From positions 15,476,422 to 15,540,421 of the forward strand of contig CM038471.1 of assembly GCA_021464415.1 (NCBI GenBank): DNA of 64,000 bases, read 5' to 3'. Within the stretch, counting starts at the first letter, position 1; every line of letters begins with the position of its first letter. This document shows positions 11,780 to 23,366 of this stretch, one piece after another. Both the position numbers and the translations under genes were made by a program. The DNA comes from Lonicera japonica (Eukaryota; Streptophyta; Magnoliopsida; Dipsacales; Caprifoliaceae). Under the pieces are notes generated by a model. That model saw only the letters and a list, made by a program, of their open reading frames with translations, searched no databases and was not told the DNA's origin.

Positions 11780-13900
11780 CTTCATTTGTTCTAGCAAAGA
11801 GATCATTACAGTAAGGACTGTTTGAATAGGAGGCGTGGAGGAATTTATAGCCAGAGTGGAGGATGTGTTAAAGGAAATGATAATAGGGGTAGCCTTGAGG
11901 CTAGACTCAACACTAAGGGAGCTACCAACCTCAACAGCAACAGTCGGCCTACTATCCTAACCTACCGTAGGGCCAATGGAACACAGGTGGCTGAGTTTTC
12001 ACATTAGCACCCATCATTGACCAAGAAGATCATACCACTATGGAAGGTAGCATCATTATTTTTAATACTGGGGCTAAATTTTGTTTGATACAAGTGCATT
12101 TTATTCATTTATATATGTTACGTGTACATTGAGTTTGGGGTTAAAACTGAAGATATTAGATTCACCTATTAGTATTAAGACTCCCAGAGGTAGTAACATT
12201 CATTTAAGTCAATATCATACCACCATTAAATCACTTTATTCCAAGTGTCATATGGAGGATAAGTTTATCCTTATGGACTTGAGTCCTTATAATCTAATTC
12301 TTAGTAGGGATTGGTTGTTTAAGTACCAAACTAAAATTGATTGTTATGCCAAGAAAGTTACACTCTCCTACCTTTGGGAGAGAAAGTTATATTCTTCGGA
12401 GAAGAGCACAATTTACACCTCGTGGCCTATGCCACCAAGAGGGAGTAATGAGACTGGATGGGATGGTTGGCGAGTGTTGTGGGCACCGAGACTATGCCTC
12501 TAACTCCTTGTGATGTTCTGGTCATCAATAAGTTTATAGGTGTGTTTCTCGATAACTTGCTCGGGTTGCCACCATACCGAGAAATTAAAATTCGCATCAA
12601 TTTGGGGCCATGAACTGCACCTATTTCTATCGCACCTACCATTTAGGTCTGACGGAGCTTAGTAAGCTCAAAACTCAATTAAAGGATCTTTCGTCGAAAG
12701 GGTTCATGCAACCAAGCACATATCCATGGGGAGGGTTGTCTTGTTTGCCATGAAGGCTGATGAGCCGCTTCATCTTTGTATCAATTATTATCATCTTAAA
12801 CGAGTCACTGTTAAGAACAAGTATACTCTCCCATGTACAAATGATTTGTTTAACCAAATCTGGGGTGCTTACTTCTTTTCCAAGATTAATTTTTGTTTGG
12901 GTTATCACCAATTACGTGTTCGCGAATTGGAGATCTGCAAAACAACATTTCGTACCCGTTATGGCCATTTTGAATTTTTGGTTATACCATTCGGTCTAAC
13001 CAATGCTTCGACCACATTTGTGGACCTTATGCATCATATTTTTTAGTCATACTTGGATTAATTTATGGTGGTGTTTGTTGATGATATTCTTATATATTCC
13101 CATTCCGAAGTCAAGCACAAAATTCACTTTCGTATTGCTCTTCAATTACTTAGAAATCATCAACTCTATGCATAATTCTACAAGTATGATTTTTAGAGAG
13201 ATGAGGTGAAATTCTTAAGCCATGTTATACTCGCATCGGTATCTCCGTAGACCCTCCCATGATTGAGGCTGTGTCAAGTTGGATCCGACTAATTAAAGTC
13301 ATCAAAATTTGTAGTTTGATTGGGTTGGCCAATTATTGTTGGAGATTCATAGAGAATTTTTCCTATATTGCGGTATCACTCACCCACGTAACGCAAAAGG
13401 GTGTAACCATTGTGTGATGACCGTTGTGAGGAGCTTTTAATGAGTTGAAGTTCCATCTAACTACTGCCCTGATTCTAGCCTTACTAGAGAAAGGTTTAGG
13501 CTATGTGATCTTTTGTGATGCATCCCGCCTATGTTTGGGTCGTATCCTCAAGCAACTCGATCATGTCATTGCATATGCATCTCGTTAGTTGAAGACTCAT
13601 GAGAAAAATTATCCTACTTATGATCCTGAGCTTGCTGCCGTGCTGCTTGCATTGAAGATATAGCACCACTATCTCCATAGAGAGAAATTTAAAGTGTTTT
13701 CTTACCATAAAAGCTTCAAGTATATATTAATATAAAGAGATTTAAACCAAAGATAACATCATTGGATAGAGTACCTAGAAGACTATGATTTCACTATTTA
13801 ATATTATCTTGGCAAAGCTAATGTTGTAGCTGATGCCCTTAGACATAAATGGGGAGTATATAGTTTCATGCCTCATTTGTTAATTTTTTAAATGTGGACA
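11780..13900 (+). pseudogene. Ty3/gypsy gag-pol remnant (protease, RT, RNase H)
   Basis: This once encoded the enzymes that copy a gypsy element. At about 12081-12370 a retropepsin reads FDTSAFYSF (the usual active site is DTGA) and later LILSRDWLFKYQTKIDCYAK, the conserved flap-side motif. Reverse transcriptase runs from about 12645: LTELSKLKTQLKDLSSKGF, then FSKINFCLGYHQLRV, TTFRTRYGHFEFLV and PFGLTNASTTF, with the catalytic FVDDILIYSHSE near 13070. RNase H follows at about 13505-13860 with FCDASRLCLGR, THEKNYPTYDPELAAVLLAL and GKANVVADALR. Stops and frameshifts occur every few hundred bases, and no integrase or chromodomain is seen before the match is lost. The upstream part (11800-12010) may be the end of gag but has no zinc knuckle. 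The element is old and inactive. Confidence 0.85.
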
Positions 13901-14149
13901 AATTGTTTATATTGGTAAGTTTTGACGGGATTAACTTGATTGTTGTTTGTGGATTTAGTATCTTAATGACGTGGAGAAGCATTTTATATATAATTGGATC
14001 TTTGATTTAATTTATTGTATATTGTCTGTCTTTGATAGTTGTTTATATATTGGATCTCGAAATTATTGAATAGGTTGTTTGTTTTATCTACAATATTGAT
14101 TGATTTTATTTTATTTTTATATAATTTTTTTCCCATGCATGATATCTTT

Positions 14150-14534
14150 TGTAGAACTATTATTCATGTGCCTAAAATACATGACGCTTTCTAATCCTAA
14201 TTGTAACAATTGGGATAAAGCATTATAATAAAAATTTATAAATGACGGTTTCAATAAAAAAAAATGACGTTTTTTCTAGGAAAAGCGTGTCTTAATTATA
14301 TAACCCTTCAAAACCATCATATTTAGAATATAAATGACGTTTTTTTTATGGGAATAACTCCTTCCACACAAGCATAAATGCGTCATTTAAGAATTATCTA
14401 TTTGTAACGGTTTTAATAATGGCGAATTCTTTTATGACGGTAATGGTTGTGACAGTTTTCAGCTGCACCATAAACCGTCATATATGTGCATTAATGACAC
14501 TTTTTCACCGTCATAAAAAGGCTTTTTTCTAGTG
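14150..14534 (-). mobile_element. CACTA-type transposon end with ATGACGGT repeats
   Basis: The right edge reads CACTAGAAAAAAGCC on the minus strand, the hallmark terminus of CACTA (En/Spm) elements. Inside, TGACGGT, ACCGTCAT and TGACGTTTTTT recur in both orientations, typical of subterminal transposase sites. The opposite terminus was not found, so this is a fragment or one end of a non-autonomous copy. Confidence 0.6.
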
Positions 14535-15104
14535 GTGGTAGAAGATGATTTTTGTCACCAACATAAACATGAAGATATGATTCCTCATATTTATTGTAAA
14601 TATGTATTGCTTAACAAAAGACAAAAATTACACATATCTTAAAAAGAAAAATAAAGTAGACTTGCATGGTCACAATAAAGTTCTTGAATATGATTAAGGT
14701 GTAAAAAATGACCTAGATCACTCCAGCCTCCTCCCCCTTATATATTTTCTGCATGCTCTTAGCTTAGAGTACTAACTTACATATTTACTAATAAGGTCAT
14801 ACTTTTATAGTTAAATTAAGTATATTTTTTTGTATCGTAATTAGTTAAGAACTAGTTTTTCCCTTATAAAATCAAGCCTAGAGTATCAAGAGGTATAGAC
14901 CAAAAATTTTGAATACTTAATTTTTTCTAAATGTTTTATAGGATATAATAACCATTTTGATTATTTTGACTTACGGCTCCATTTGTGCATTACGGTGAGC
15001 ATTAAGGCCACATGGTGAAAGACCACGATACGTGGATTGGGTAAATGATGCAAATACATGTGCCGAAATATTTTTACTAGCCAACAAATTTTGTATAATA
15101 ACGG

Positions 15105-15649
15105 TTGGGATGCCCAATGGTGTGGCAGCATGAAAGATTTTCACTTGCATATCAAAAAACTTATTTTCTATTATTGCACTCATATGTTGTTTACAACGTG
15201 TATTCTCGTAACTACCAACTGTATAGTTCTCACTGTGCCCGGTTGGCCCATTCCTATTATTTTTCCTTTATAGGTACATCTACAAGGAAGGCAAAAGGGA
15301 AGGATGGTAACTCTTCGATGCCTCATAGCATGTCAACCAATTCATTGAGAGCTCATTGTGAGAACGAATCTTTGTTCTAAATTTCATACTGTGGAATATT
15401 ATGTAATTTATTTTAGAAGGGCGTTGTATTGTAAACTTAAAACTTGTTAAGACCTTGTTGGAGGTGTAGTTTCACTAATTTATTACTTATGTATTGTGCA
15501 AACAACTTTTTTATTCATTTCTATTCATGAGCAGGTTTTAATTTAATTTTTAAGTGTTTATTCCATAATTACATGTCGTCGGTGTATGGCTCCCATGATT
15601 AACTAGCCCCAGAGGTGATTGCCGTCCTAACAGGGTTCGGGAAGTCACA
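15105..15649 (+). mobile_element. gypsy-type LTR 3' part (LTR-C)
   Basis: It contains TATAGTTCTCACTGTGCCC (about 15222) followed by GGTACATCTACAAGGAAGGC, matching the same block in LTR-A and LTR-B. It ends GGTTCGGGAAGTCACA at 15649, matching the CTCGGGGCGTCACA end of LTR-B. The start is not recognisable. It could be the 3' LTR of the decayed gypsy element at 11.8-13.9 kb. Confidence 0.6.
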
Positions 15650-16852
15650 TATATGGTGCATTCAAATGAACATATAAATGATGATTGCATTGGCACTTAA
15701 GTGAATGATACACTAACGGTGGCCTTCGTGTAGTTTTATTCTTCCCTAACTTAAGCTTCTCATTTCTCTAGAGCTCTCGAGAAATTCGAGTTTCAAATGA
15801 CGAGTTATCACAAATGAATGCCTTAACACTTGTTTATAGCTAGAGCTCTAAACAAGTGTGAACAACTCATTTGTTTTAATTTGCTAAATCGGATAAATCC
15901 GCTTGGTCCAAGAACAAACAATTCAAAATTGCCCTTATTGATCCAAATTGGTTCAGATCAATCCGAATCTACCCAAGAATCAAATTTGTCAGTCGATTCA
16001 GATCAATCAACTTGCAGCAAGATCGATCCAAATTACCTAACTTTAATTGTTTGGTCTTTGATCATCAATATCTAAGCACTTTGGATTGAGTTGATACTAA
16101 CATAGCATGTCCCTAAGGAGTCTAGCTAGCATTTTCCTTATTATTAAGGCGCCTTTAATAATAATCGGTCTAGCCTACTAGCCGAAGGTTTACACAAATT
16201 TTGTCTACTTGATGTATAACATATTTACTTTAATGAAATTGTTAGATTTAAAAATTAAAAAAGTTCGAGTTAATAAGATATGGTATGTTAGTTCAATTTA
16301 TGAAAAATCTCATCACAAGTACACCATCAATTGAGGAAAAAGAGAAATTTAGTTTATGGGTTTCACACATATGGCTGAATATCTGTAGCCCATATAGTAA
16401 GAGTGCTTTTACAGATTATTCCATGTCTTCCAAAAATATGCATACACCTCCGAACTTTTGTTTGATAAAATTTTATGTATTTTATTTATAAATCATACTC
16501 ATTTGATAATTAAGGACACTTGATAAAAAGGGCAATTGAATAATATAATCACTAGCGACTAAGTCATAAACATAATTTCAAGTTAATTAGCATAATTTCC
16601 ATTTAACTATTGGTATAATTTTAAATTGATCAGTCAATTCTACAAAGTTTTATCAGACCCACTCAACTATTTAAATGGTCCTTTTTGCCCACTCCGGTCA
16701 AATTATCTTTTAGTCATGCCAAAATTAGGGATATTTTGGTCAAAACATCCAAAGTCTACTATTTATTATCTTTCTCCTTCACCACCAACCAGCACCAACT
16801 CCTTCCTAGCAACGCCACCACATCCCATCCTCATCTTCCTCCTTTATGTATA
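15650..16852. other. no gene recognised
   Basis: Diverged sequence between LTR-C and the Helitron-like element. Between about 15935 and 16035 several GATCAATC/GATCGATC-like words cluster, which could be remains of another LTR. Open frames at 15830-16075 and 16626-17060 have no protein-like features. Confidence 0.4.
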
Positions 16853-18775
16853 TCTATATTATAAAATATCAAGTTTGTTTATTTTCAAAAACTATAAGAA
16901 TCTAATAGTTAAAAATATACATATTATGGTGTGCCTTAACTGTACACCACTAGATGAGTCATATCAAGATGTCATATCAAAGTTAAAACACTTACACCAA
17001 TATATACACACAATAAATTCTCACACGCCTATAATTTTTTCTATATTAAAAATGCCATAACTTCAAATAAAAAATTCAAAATTTAATATTTAAAATCTAC
17101 TAATCAAGATCAATTAAACAAGATCCATCATGCCTATAGAATTATGTAAAAAAAATAAAAATTATTAAGTAATATTTAACACCAATAATATACACAAAGT
17201 AAACTCTCACACACTAATAAATATTTTATACACACATCAAAGTTAAAACACTCACACCAATAATATACAAACAACAAATTATCACACACCAATAATTTTT
17301 TCTATATTAAAAATGTCATAATTTAAAAATAAAAAATTCAAAATTTATTATTTAAAATCTACTAATCAAGATCAGTTAAACAAGATCCATCATGATTATA
17401 TAATTATGTAAAAAAAATAAAAATTATTAAGTAACATTTAACACCAATAATATACACAAAGTAAACTCTCACACACCAATAAATATTTTTACATTAAAAA
17501 TGCCATAACTTAAAATATAAAATTCAAAATTTAATATTTAAACTCTACTAATCAAGAAATTCAAGTTTGACCGAATTTATTTTCAAAAAGTTTAAGAATT
17601 TAATGGGTAAAAATATACATATCATATTATTGGATGAGTTTGATACAGACATCAAATGTCACATCAAAGTTAAAACCACACCAATAATATACACAATAAA
17701 TTCTAACACACCAATAATTTTTTTATATTAAAAATGCTATAACTTCAAATAAAAAATTTTAAATTTAATAAAAATTTAATATTTAAAATCTACTTATCAA
17801 GATCAACCAAACAAGATCCATCATGACTATATAATTATGTAAAAGAAATAAAAATTATTAAGTAACATTTAACACCAATAATATACACAAAGTAAACTCT
17901 CACACACCAATAAATATTTTTACATTAAAAATGCCATAACTTAAAATAAAAAATTCAAAATTTAATATTTAAAATCTACTAATCAAGAAATTTAATAAAA
18001 AATTAATATTTAAATATAATAATCAAGATCAATTAAACAAGATTCATCTCATAATAAAAAAATATTTAATATTTAAAATATACCAATCAAGAAATTTCAT
18101 AAAAAAATAATATTTAAATCTACTAATCAAGATCAATTAAAGATGATCTATCATGAATATAGAATTATGTAAAAAAAATAAGAAAAATTATTGAGTAACA
18201 TTTAACACCAATAATATACATACAATAAACTATCACACACCAATCATTTTTTCTACATTAAAAATGTCATAACTTATAATAAAAAATTCAAAATTTAATA
18301 TTTAAAATCTAGTAATGAAGATCAATTAAACAAGATCCATCACGACTATAGGATTATGTAAAAAAAATAATAAAAATTATTAAGTAACATTTAAAAATGT
18401 ACTTTATGTGTTCGTGCATTATTGGTCATCTCAATATGTTGTTTTTCGGAGTGTTCACAATATATCAGTCAAAATTTTAAACTATTTTCAAATCATACCA
18501 ACAGACATGATTGAATTAATTTCACATATGGACTTGAGTTTAATTTGTTAAAAACTTATTTTGTCGAGATCAAAATAAGATCAAAAAAATATGATTAAAA
18601 GATTCTTTAAAAATTAAAAACAAGTCGATCCAATCCAGTCTACTTTTAGTTGTTCTAGCATTAAGATATATTGAACCTAAGTTTGTCGATTTAAATTCAT
18701 TACACATTACTCTTTTTTATGTTATTATCAGTTCTTATTTAATTTACTATGCCGGGTGGCATGGGTATACCCTAG
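16853..18775 (+). mobile_element. non-autonomous Helitron with internal repeats
   Basis: The right end has the stem-loop ATGCC-GGGT-GGCAT, then the dyad GGGTATACCC and CTAG at 18772-18775 followed by T, matching the Helitron 3' rule (hairpin, CTRR, insertion before T). The proposed left end is TCTATATTATAAAATATC at 16853, preceded by A. The body is filled by the repeat described next. No Rep/helicase coding is present, so it would depend on another element. The right end is the better supported boundary. Confidence 0.55.
16970..18400 (+). repeat. degenerate AT-rich minisatellite in the Helitron
   Basis: A unit containing ACACCAATAATATACACAA, CTCACACACCAATAA, ATTAAAAATGCCATAACTT, TCTACTAATCAAGATCAATT and AACAAGATCCATCATG recurs about six or seven times. 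Start points include roughly 16995, 17180, 17245, 17435, 17680, 17872 and 18206. Spacing varies from about 65 to over 300 bases because sub-blocks are deleted or doubled. It is not a CRISPR array: units are contiguous and diverged, with no unique spacers. Confidence 0.75.
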
Positions 18776-18810
18776 TATATATATATATATATATTTGTAT
18801 ATATATATAA
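18776..18810 (+). repeat. TA microsatellite after the Helitron
   Basis: An alternating TA run begins directly after CTAGT. Helitrons prefer AT-rich targets, which fits. Confidence 0.7.
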
Positions 18811-19088
18811 TCAATTGTGGTCGTGCAATAAAAAAATAGGGGGGAAAGATTTAAGCGAGTATCAATTTATTCCCAACAATCTCCTAATCGGGGTAATAGA
18901 AAAAGGAAAGGAATTAGGTTTTATAGAAAGGTAGCAAAGAATTGCATGATTTTCTTATGATGAAAGATAGCAAACTCAATTACCTTTTTATGTATTTTCC
19001 TAAACAAGTGAACTTAAGACATGATATTTATTGGAAATACATTCGTTGTCTCCTTTGTATTCCAAATATATATATCCAGCATCGATCA

Positions 19089-19433
19089 GGTGTGAACTGC
19101 TTTTAACAATTTGTGCAAATTGGCTAGTGGATGGCGGAACCAACTAAGCAAAAAGACAATTGTCTCGCTTCTTTTCTCAAAAGCAAATAAAATTAAAAAA
19201 AGGCAATTTGTCTCTCTTCACGAACACTAACCCATGGGACTTAACTTTTCTTTTCTCTCTCACCGTTATTTTCTTCTCTCATGGGTTACTATTGGTGAAG
19301 AGAGAGAAATTGCCTTTTTTAAAATTTTATTTGTTTAAAGCCTTAAGAAAAAAGCAAGTCAATTGCCTTTTTGCTTAATGGATCCCACCGTCCACTAGCC
19401 AATTTGCAGAAATTGTTAAAAACAGCTCGCACC
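19089..19433. mobile_element. fold-back MITE with long inverted arms
   Basis: The left arm, starting GGTGTGAACTGCTTTTAACA, and the right arm read in reverse, starting GGTGCGAGCTGTTTTTAACA, match over about 170 bases with a short centre near 19255. Shared words include CAAATTGGCTAGTGGA, AAGCAAAAAG and AAAAAAGGCAATTT. A transcript would fold into one long hairpin. The flanks CGATCA and CGATTG only weakly suggest a target duplication. The 72-aa frame inside is a by-product. Confidence 0.75.
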
Positions 19434-19599
19434 CGATTGGTACTGTATATATATATATGTTTAAGACTGTGCTTCTATATACTGTACTTTTAGGATCTGT
19501 AAGGTCTAAGATGTCAGTATTATGTAAGGTCTAAAATGTGTTAGCTTTATTCCTTCAACAAAAACACCGTTTCGCTTGTAAATTGTTGAGTCAAACATA

Positions 19600-20108
19600 A
19601 TAAGTCAAAACAACAAACACTAAATATATATGTCTATTAATTATTTCAAGATTAAGAGCATAAGTAATCATAATAACCATGAAATTTTAAATTGTTTTAT
19701 ATAGTTAGTATAAAAACAATTAACCCAAACTAGTCTTGTTTAATATACACAAAGTGTACTAGCACAACGAGTTAAAATTATGTTGTTTTCTATAGTCAAG
19801 ATAAACTATTAAAACTTGTGCTACAATTCTACTGATGGTTATCCAATTCCATCTAAGATCGTGAACCAATAAACTTATATTCCACAAGAACCGATGATAT
19901 GATCCTCCGTTGCAAGCTATACTCTACACACCAAATCATATAATATATGGAATAAAAGACATACATGCACAATATTTAAATAAATAATATAATGCAACCA
20001 TTGCCCATAAAGATTCTCATTTAAAATAGCAAAAATCGAGTCTACATAACATATCAAATCCAATAATAATAATAATAAAACCATGGCTTTTAAAATATCA
20101 CTCTAACA
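19600..20108 (-). mobile_element. truncated copy of LTR-D
   Basis: This aligns along its length with 11280-11779 (shared words include AAGTGTACTAGCACAACGAG and AATAATATAATGCAACCATT) and ends at the same CTCTAACA edge. The other two thirds of the LTR are missing. Differences are scattered, so the two copies are not recent duplicates. Confidence 0.8.
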
Positions 20109-21230
20109 CTAGGTTCAGTATTTTCTCAAAACTCTTTCATAACATATCCATATAACAAAATACTATAAATATAAATACTTATAATCAAATCATATTCTTA
20201 ATTCCATGTATAGCTTCGTATATATGCTTACTATAGTAATATTGTTCGCTATCATATCCGTACATAAGGGCCACAAGTGAATCTTCGTCAAAATCTATTA
20301 ATAGTTGGGGCTTTTCGAATAAGAGTCATAATTATATCATATGTAATGCAAATCAACCAAAAATTCAAAGGAAAACAACCCGAAAATGCCCAATTTTCGC
20401 AACTTTGAGCCCTAAAATGGTGATTGGTGTGGGGAAGAAGATGAATGGATTTATGAGTGTTTGGGGTGTGTTTATGAGCCATAATAAACCTCTCATTCAC
20501 CCTCACATCTCTCTCAAATCACGTAAAAGGAGAAGAAACGGAAGAGAGAGAAGGAGAAGAAGAGAAATGACGAAGAATCCAAAAAATGGAGAAAAAATGG
20601 GTATTAATCCCGCTGGTTACTGTTCACTATTCACGCGCGTGGCATTTTTAGGACCTGTTGCACTAAACTTGGAACGACCATAATTTCTCACTCGGATGTC
20701 CAATTGAGACACGAAAAGCTTATTCGAAGCTCTACAACTTCTTAGAAGGAAATTCTCTCAAATTCTAGACGGTAAATTCCCAGAAATTCGACGAAGTCAG
20801 CGCATTGCTACGAGGTTACCAAATGAACTATTAGCGATTGGCTTATTTCGCGCTCCGTTTTGACCAAGTAGGAGTCCAAATTGGCTTCTGGTCAAAACAC
20901 GAAAGTTGTAGATTGTATAAAAATCTAGACCCTTATGCGGACAAAAACTCAATCTGGAGAGAAACAAAGATGTTACGCTCCCTCAAAGTTGTCCAAAATT
21001 ATGAAGTCGCGTAAATTGAAAACTTATGATTTTCGAGCCGATTTTTGTCCGAGCCATCCGAAATGACTTACGCCTATTCTAACATGCTTAATTATATTAA
21101 TATAACTCGTTGAAAGTCTTCGAGCCATTACAATCCCTTTGGAACACAATTCGACTATCCGAAGCTCAATTTTTGCCTTACATGCGACTTGAACTGAAAT
21201 TCGCAAGCAATGAGGAATCGAGTTGTTACA
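20109..21230 (-). mobile_element. gypsy-type LTR 5' part (LTR-H), minus orientation
   Basis: The right edge gives TGTAACAACTCGATTCC on the minus strand. The interior corresponds to LTR-F: both have GGTCAAAACA.GAAAGTTGTA (about 20900 here, 4785 in LTR-F), CTACAACTT.C.T.GAAG stretches and a GATGAATGG-type leader. The left part is cut off at the LTR-D fragment. A perfect CACGCGCGTG lies at 20632-20641. Confidence 0.6.
20632..20641. promoter_or_regulatory. CACGCGCGTG palindrome in LTR-H
   Basis: A perfect 10-bp GC-rich palindrome in otherwise AT-rich DNA. It occupies the place held by AAGATCGATCTT in LTR-F, upstream of the shared GCACT-containing segment. Confidence 0.45.
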
Positions 21231-21279
21231 AAAAACAATAGTAATTCTAATTGGGAAAGACGGAGAAGGGTAGGAAGGA

Positions 21280-21800
21280 GTGGCTTCTGCCATTGAAAAG
21301 GTTTTTATTTCGATCAAGCTAAACCAGAAGATAAAGATAACTGCTAAACACAAGGATATATCGGAGGCTAAGCCGAACCCAATAGCGTATAAAACGTTGG
21401 TTTGCACGAGAGAGAATTTGCGGCATGAATGGCTTAGCATCCAAGATCCTTTCAACAAGTTATTCGGGACAGATTTTAGGCTTTTCTAGTTCCAGCCGGG
21501 CAAAGCAATATTTCAATGCCAAACACAAAAAGAAGCAGAAGAGATAGAAGAAGATAGAGCATGGTTCTCCACCAGGTCAAATGCAATTGTTCTAAAGAAA
21601 TGGAACCCAAAAGAGGTACTTCTAAACAGAAAAATGCCGTTTACGGTGGATAGAGGTGGAAGATCTCCGACTAAATTTGTGGCAAGCTAAAATCTTTAAG
21701 AAGATTGGGGAGGTTTGTGGCAACCTCATTGAGCTGGACGGTAAAACAGTAGAGAAGCATAGGCTCTTTGCACCACGATTGAGAGTGAGAGAATAAAACC
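21280..21800 (+). pseudogene. LINE ORF1-like fragment (DUF4283 region)
   Basis: Plant L1-type LINEs carry an ORF1 nucleic-acid-binding protein with a DUF4283 domain. From about 21648 this stretch reads WIEVEDLRLNLW, then after a break IFKKIGEVCGNLIELDGKT and KHRLFAPRLRVRE. That matches the usual W..V.GLPL.LW, IG...G....D..T and aRirV pattern of the domain. Upstream, 21280-21489 is an open 69-aa frame of unknown origin (IKLNQKIKITAKHKDISEAK) that may be its N-terminal part. Frames shift at least twice, and no endonuclease or reverse transcriptase follows, so it is a dead fragment. Assignment rests on one motif block. Confidence 0.55.
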
Positions 21801-22127
21801 GATTTCATACCGGGAGAAATTGACTCAGTGGATGAGGAAGAAAATATATTCACAATCAGACTAAAGTCTTGTTCCAGGTTAGATTTGAAGAACCGAAATC
21901 GGGGAAATCTGGGTTTAGAAGAGGGGATGCATAATCAATGTGTGATTAGGATTAGAGGAGAAATTATAAACAAGAAGATGTGGGATTGAGATCACCGAAA
22001 AAATGCAGTCTGGGAGATACACTGTCAGGAAGCAACGCAAAAAATGAAAAGGATGGCGATGGGAAAAGACGAGTACCCACTGGATTTTCTGAAATTCTTT
22101 TCACATTGAAGCGATGAATCGGGAATG

Positions 22128-22595
22128 CAAGTTGTGTACCCTTAAGGTTTTGATTAATACCGGAGAGAAAGGGATAAGAACATACGAGAAAATTGCCCTA
22201 TTCTTTAAAAACATTAATGCATAAAGTGTATGTATTGGTAAATGATCATAAAATGGATCCATTTGTGTTGTGTTCTTGTTTGCATGATATGACACATTTT
22301 TGTTTAAAAAAAATAGGATGCATGTTTCTTGGAAAATTTCAATCTTTTGAACATAAAATGGATCGGAGATGCAAGTTATGTACCCCTAAGGTTTTGATTA
22401 ATACTGGAAACATAGGGATAAGAGCATATGAGAAAATTGCCCTATTCTTTAAAAACATTAATGTGCAAATGCATAAAGTGTATGTATTGGTACAAGAACA
22501 TAAAATGGATCCATTTGTGATGTGTTCTTGTTGGCAAGATATGATGAGTTTTTGTTTAAAAAATAGGATGCAAGTTCCTTGGAAAATTTCAATTT
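22128..22595 (+). repeat. two-copy tandem repeat, unit about 235 bp
   Basis: 22128-22342 and 22369-22591 share TAAGGTTTTGATTAATAC, AAAATTGCCCTATTCTTTAA, CATAAAATGGATCCATTTGT and CTTGGAAAATTTCAA. Identity is roughly 85-90% by eye. The second copy has an added GTGCAAAT. The open frame across both copies is not protein-like. Confidence 0.8.
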
Positions 22596-22979
22596 GATTT
22601 TTTTTATTAAAAAAAAAAATATTTCAGGAACACGAACTTGATTTCCTTGGAAAATATTCAGATCATTTTGGGAAAAGGTATGTTCTTGCCTTGGATTAGG
22701 TTTTGAAAATGCATGTCATGTTAATACATATACAAGCACACATGTGATGAGAGAATGTTATGTAGTGAAGATAGTGTAATGTAAGAAGGATGTATGTACC
22801 GCATTGTTCTCACTTGCAATTCGCCCACCAATAACTCTACCCTTAGGAAAAGTACATGATGCTTAAGAAAGAATGAAAGTACTTCCCACTCATGGGTTCC
22901 TCTCATCTTTCCTATAACCCTCTAAGGATCTAACCCTCGCAAACAATCCTAACATATTCTATGTTCTGCAATGTTTTAT

Positions 22980-23366
22980 TGGGATTTTTTTTAATTATTA
23001 ATTATATTAAACCGGAACCCAAGCATCGCCCTAAGCTGCGTCAACGCGGACATATATATCAAGATCAATCAATCAACCACTCACGCAAAGCAAGAAAGGT
23101 ACAAAATACACCGGCAAAACAACCGGGAAACCGAATGAATGAATACAGGATACACCGACAGAACAACCAAGCAACCAACAAATAAATAAAGGGCGAAAAA
23201 GTAAATCCATCCATACAACAACAAAACAAAGGCCCCTACAATAATAAAATAAAGGCATCCACAGCAATAATAATAAATCCATCCACAAATAAAGATGACA
23301 CGAGAGACTGGACAAAATCTAATCCACTTGTTGATTACTGGGCCCCCATCAAAAGAGTCGCCACTA
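22980..23366 (-). mobile_element. internal 5' leader of a Tat/Ogre-like element
   Basis: It lies inside the LTR at 23367-24559. Next to the LTR edge on the minus strand is TGGCGACTC (23355-23363), the primer-binding sequence seen in many Tat/Ogre gypsy elements. Beyond it the sequence is A/C-rich with AATAAATAAA- and CCATCCA-type repeats, with no coding. The rest of the element is missing. Confidence 0.5.

Noticed and set aside
16626..17060. 144-codon plus-strand frame
   Set aside because: Runs across the inferred Helitron boundary into the minisatellite, with no motif and AT-driven composition.
16970..18400. Regularly recurring repeats resembling a CRISPR array
   Set aside because: Units are diverged, contiguous and variable in spacing with no unique spacers, in plant transposon sequence.
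21024..21458. 144-codon minus-strand frame
   Set aside because: Crosses the LTR-H edge and lies opposite the LINE-like fragment; no coherent protein.
23073..23315. 80-codon Cys/Leu-rich minus-strand frame
   Set aside because: Arises from the A/C-rich simple-sequence leader of the Tat/Ogre-like element.
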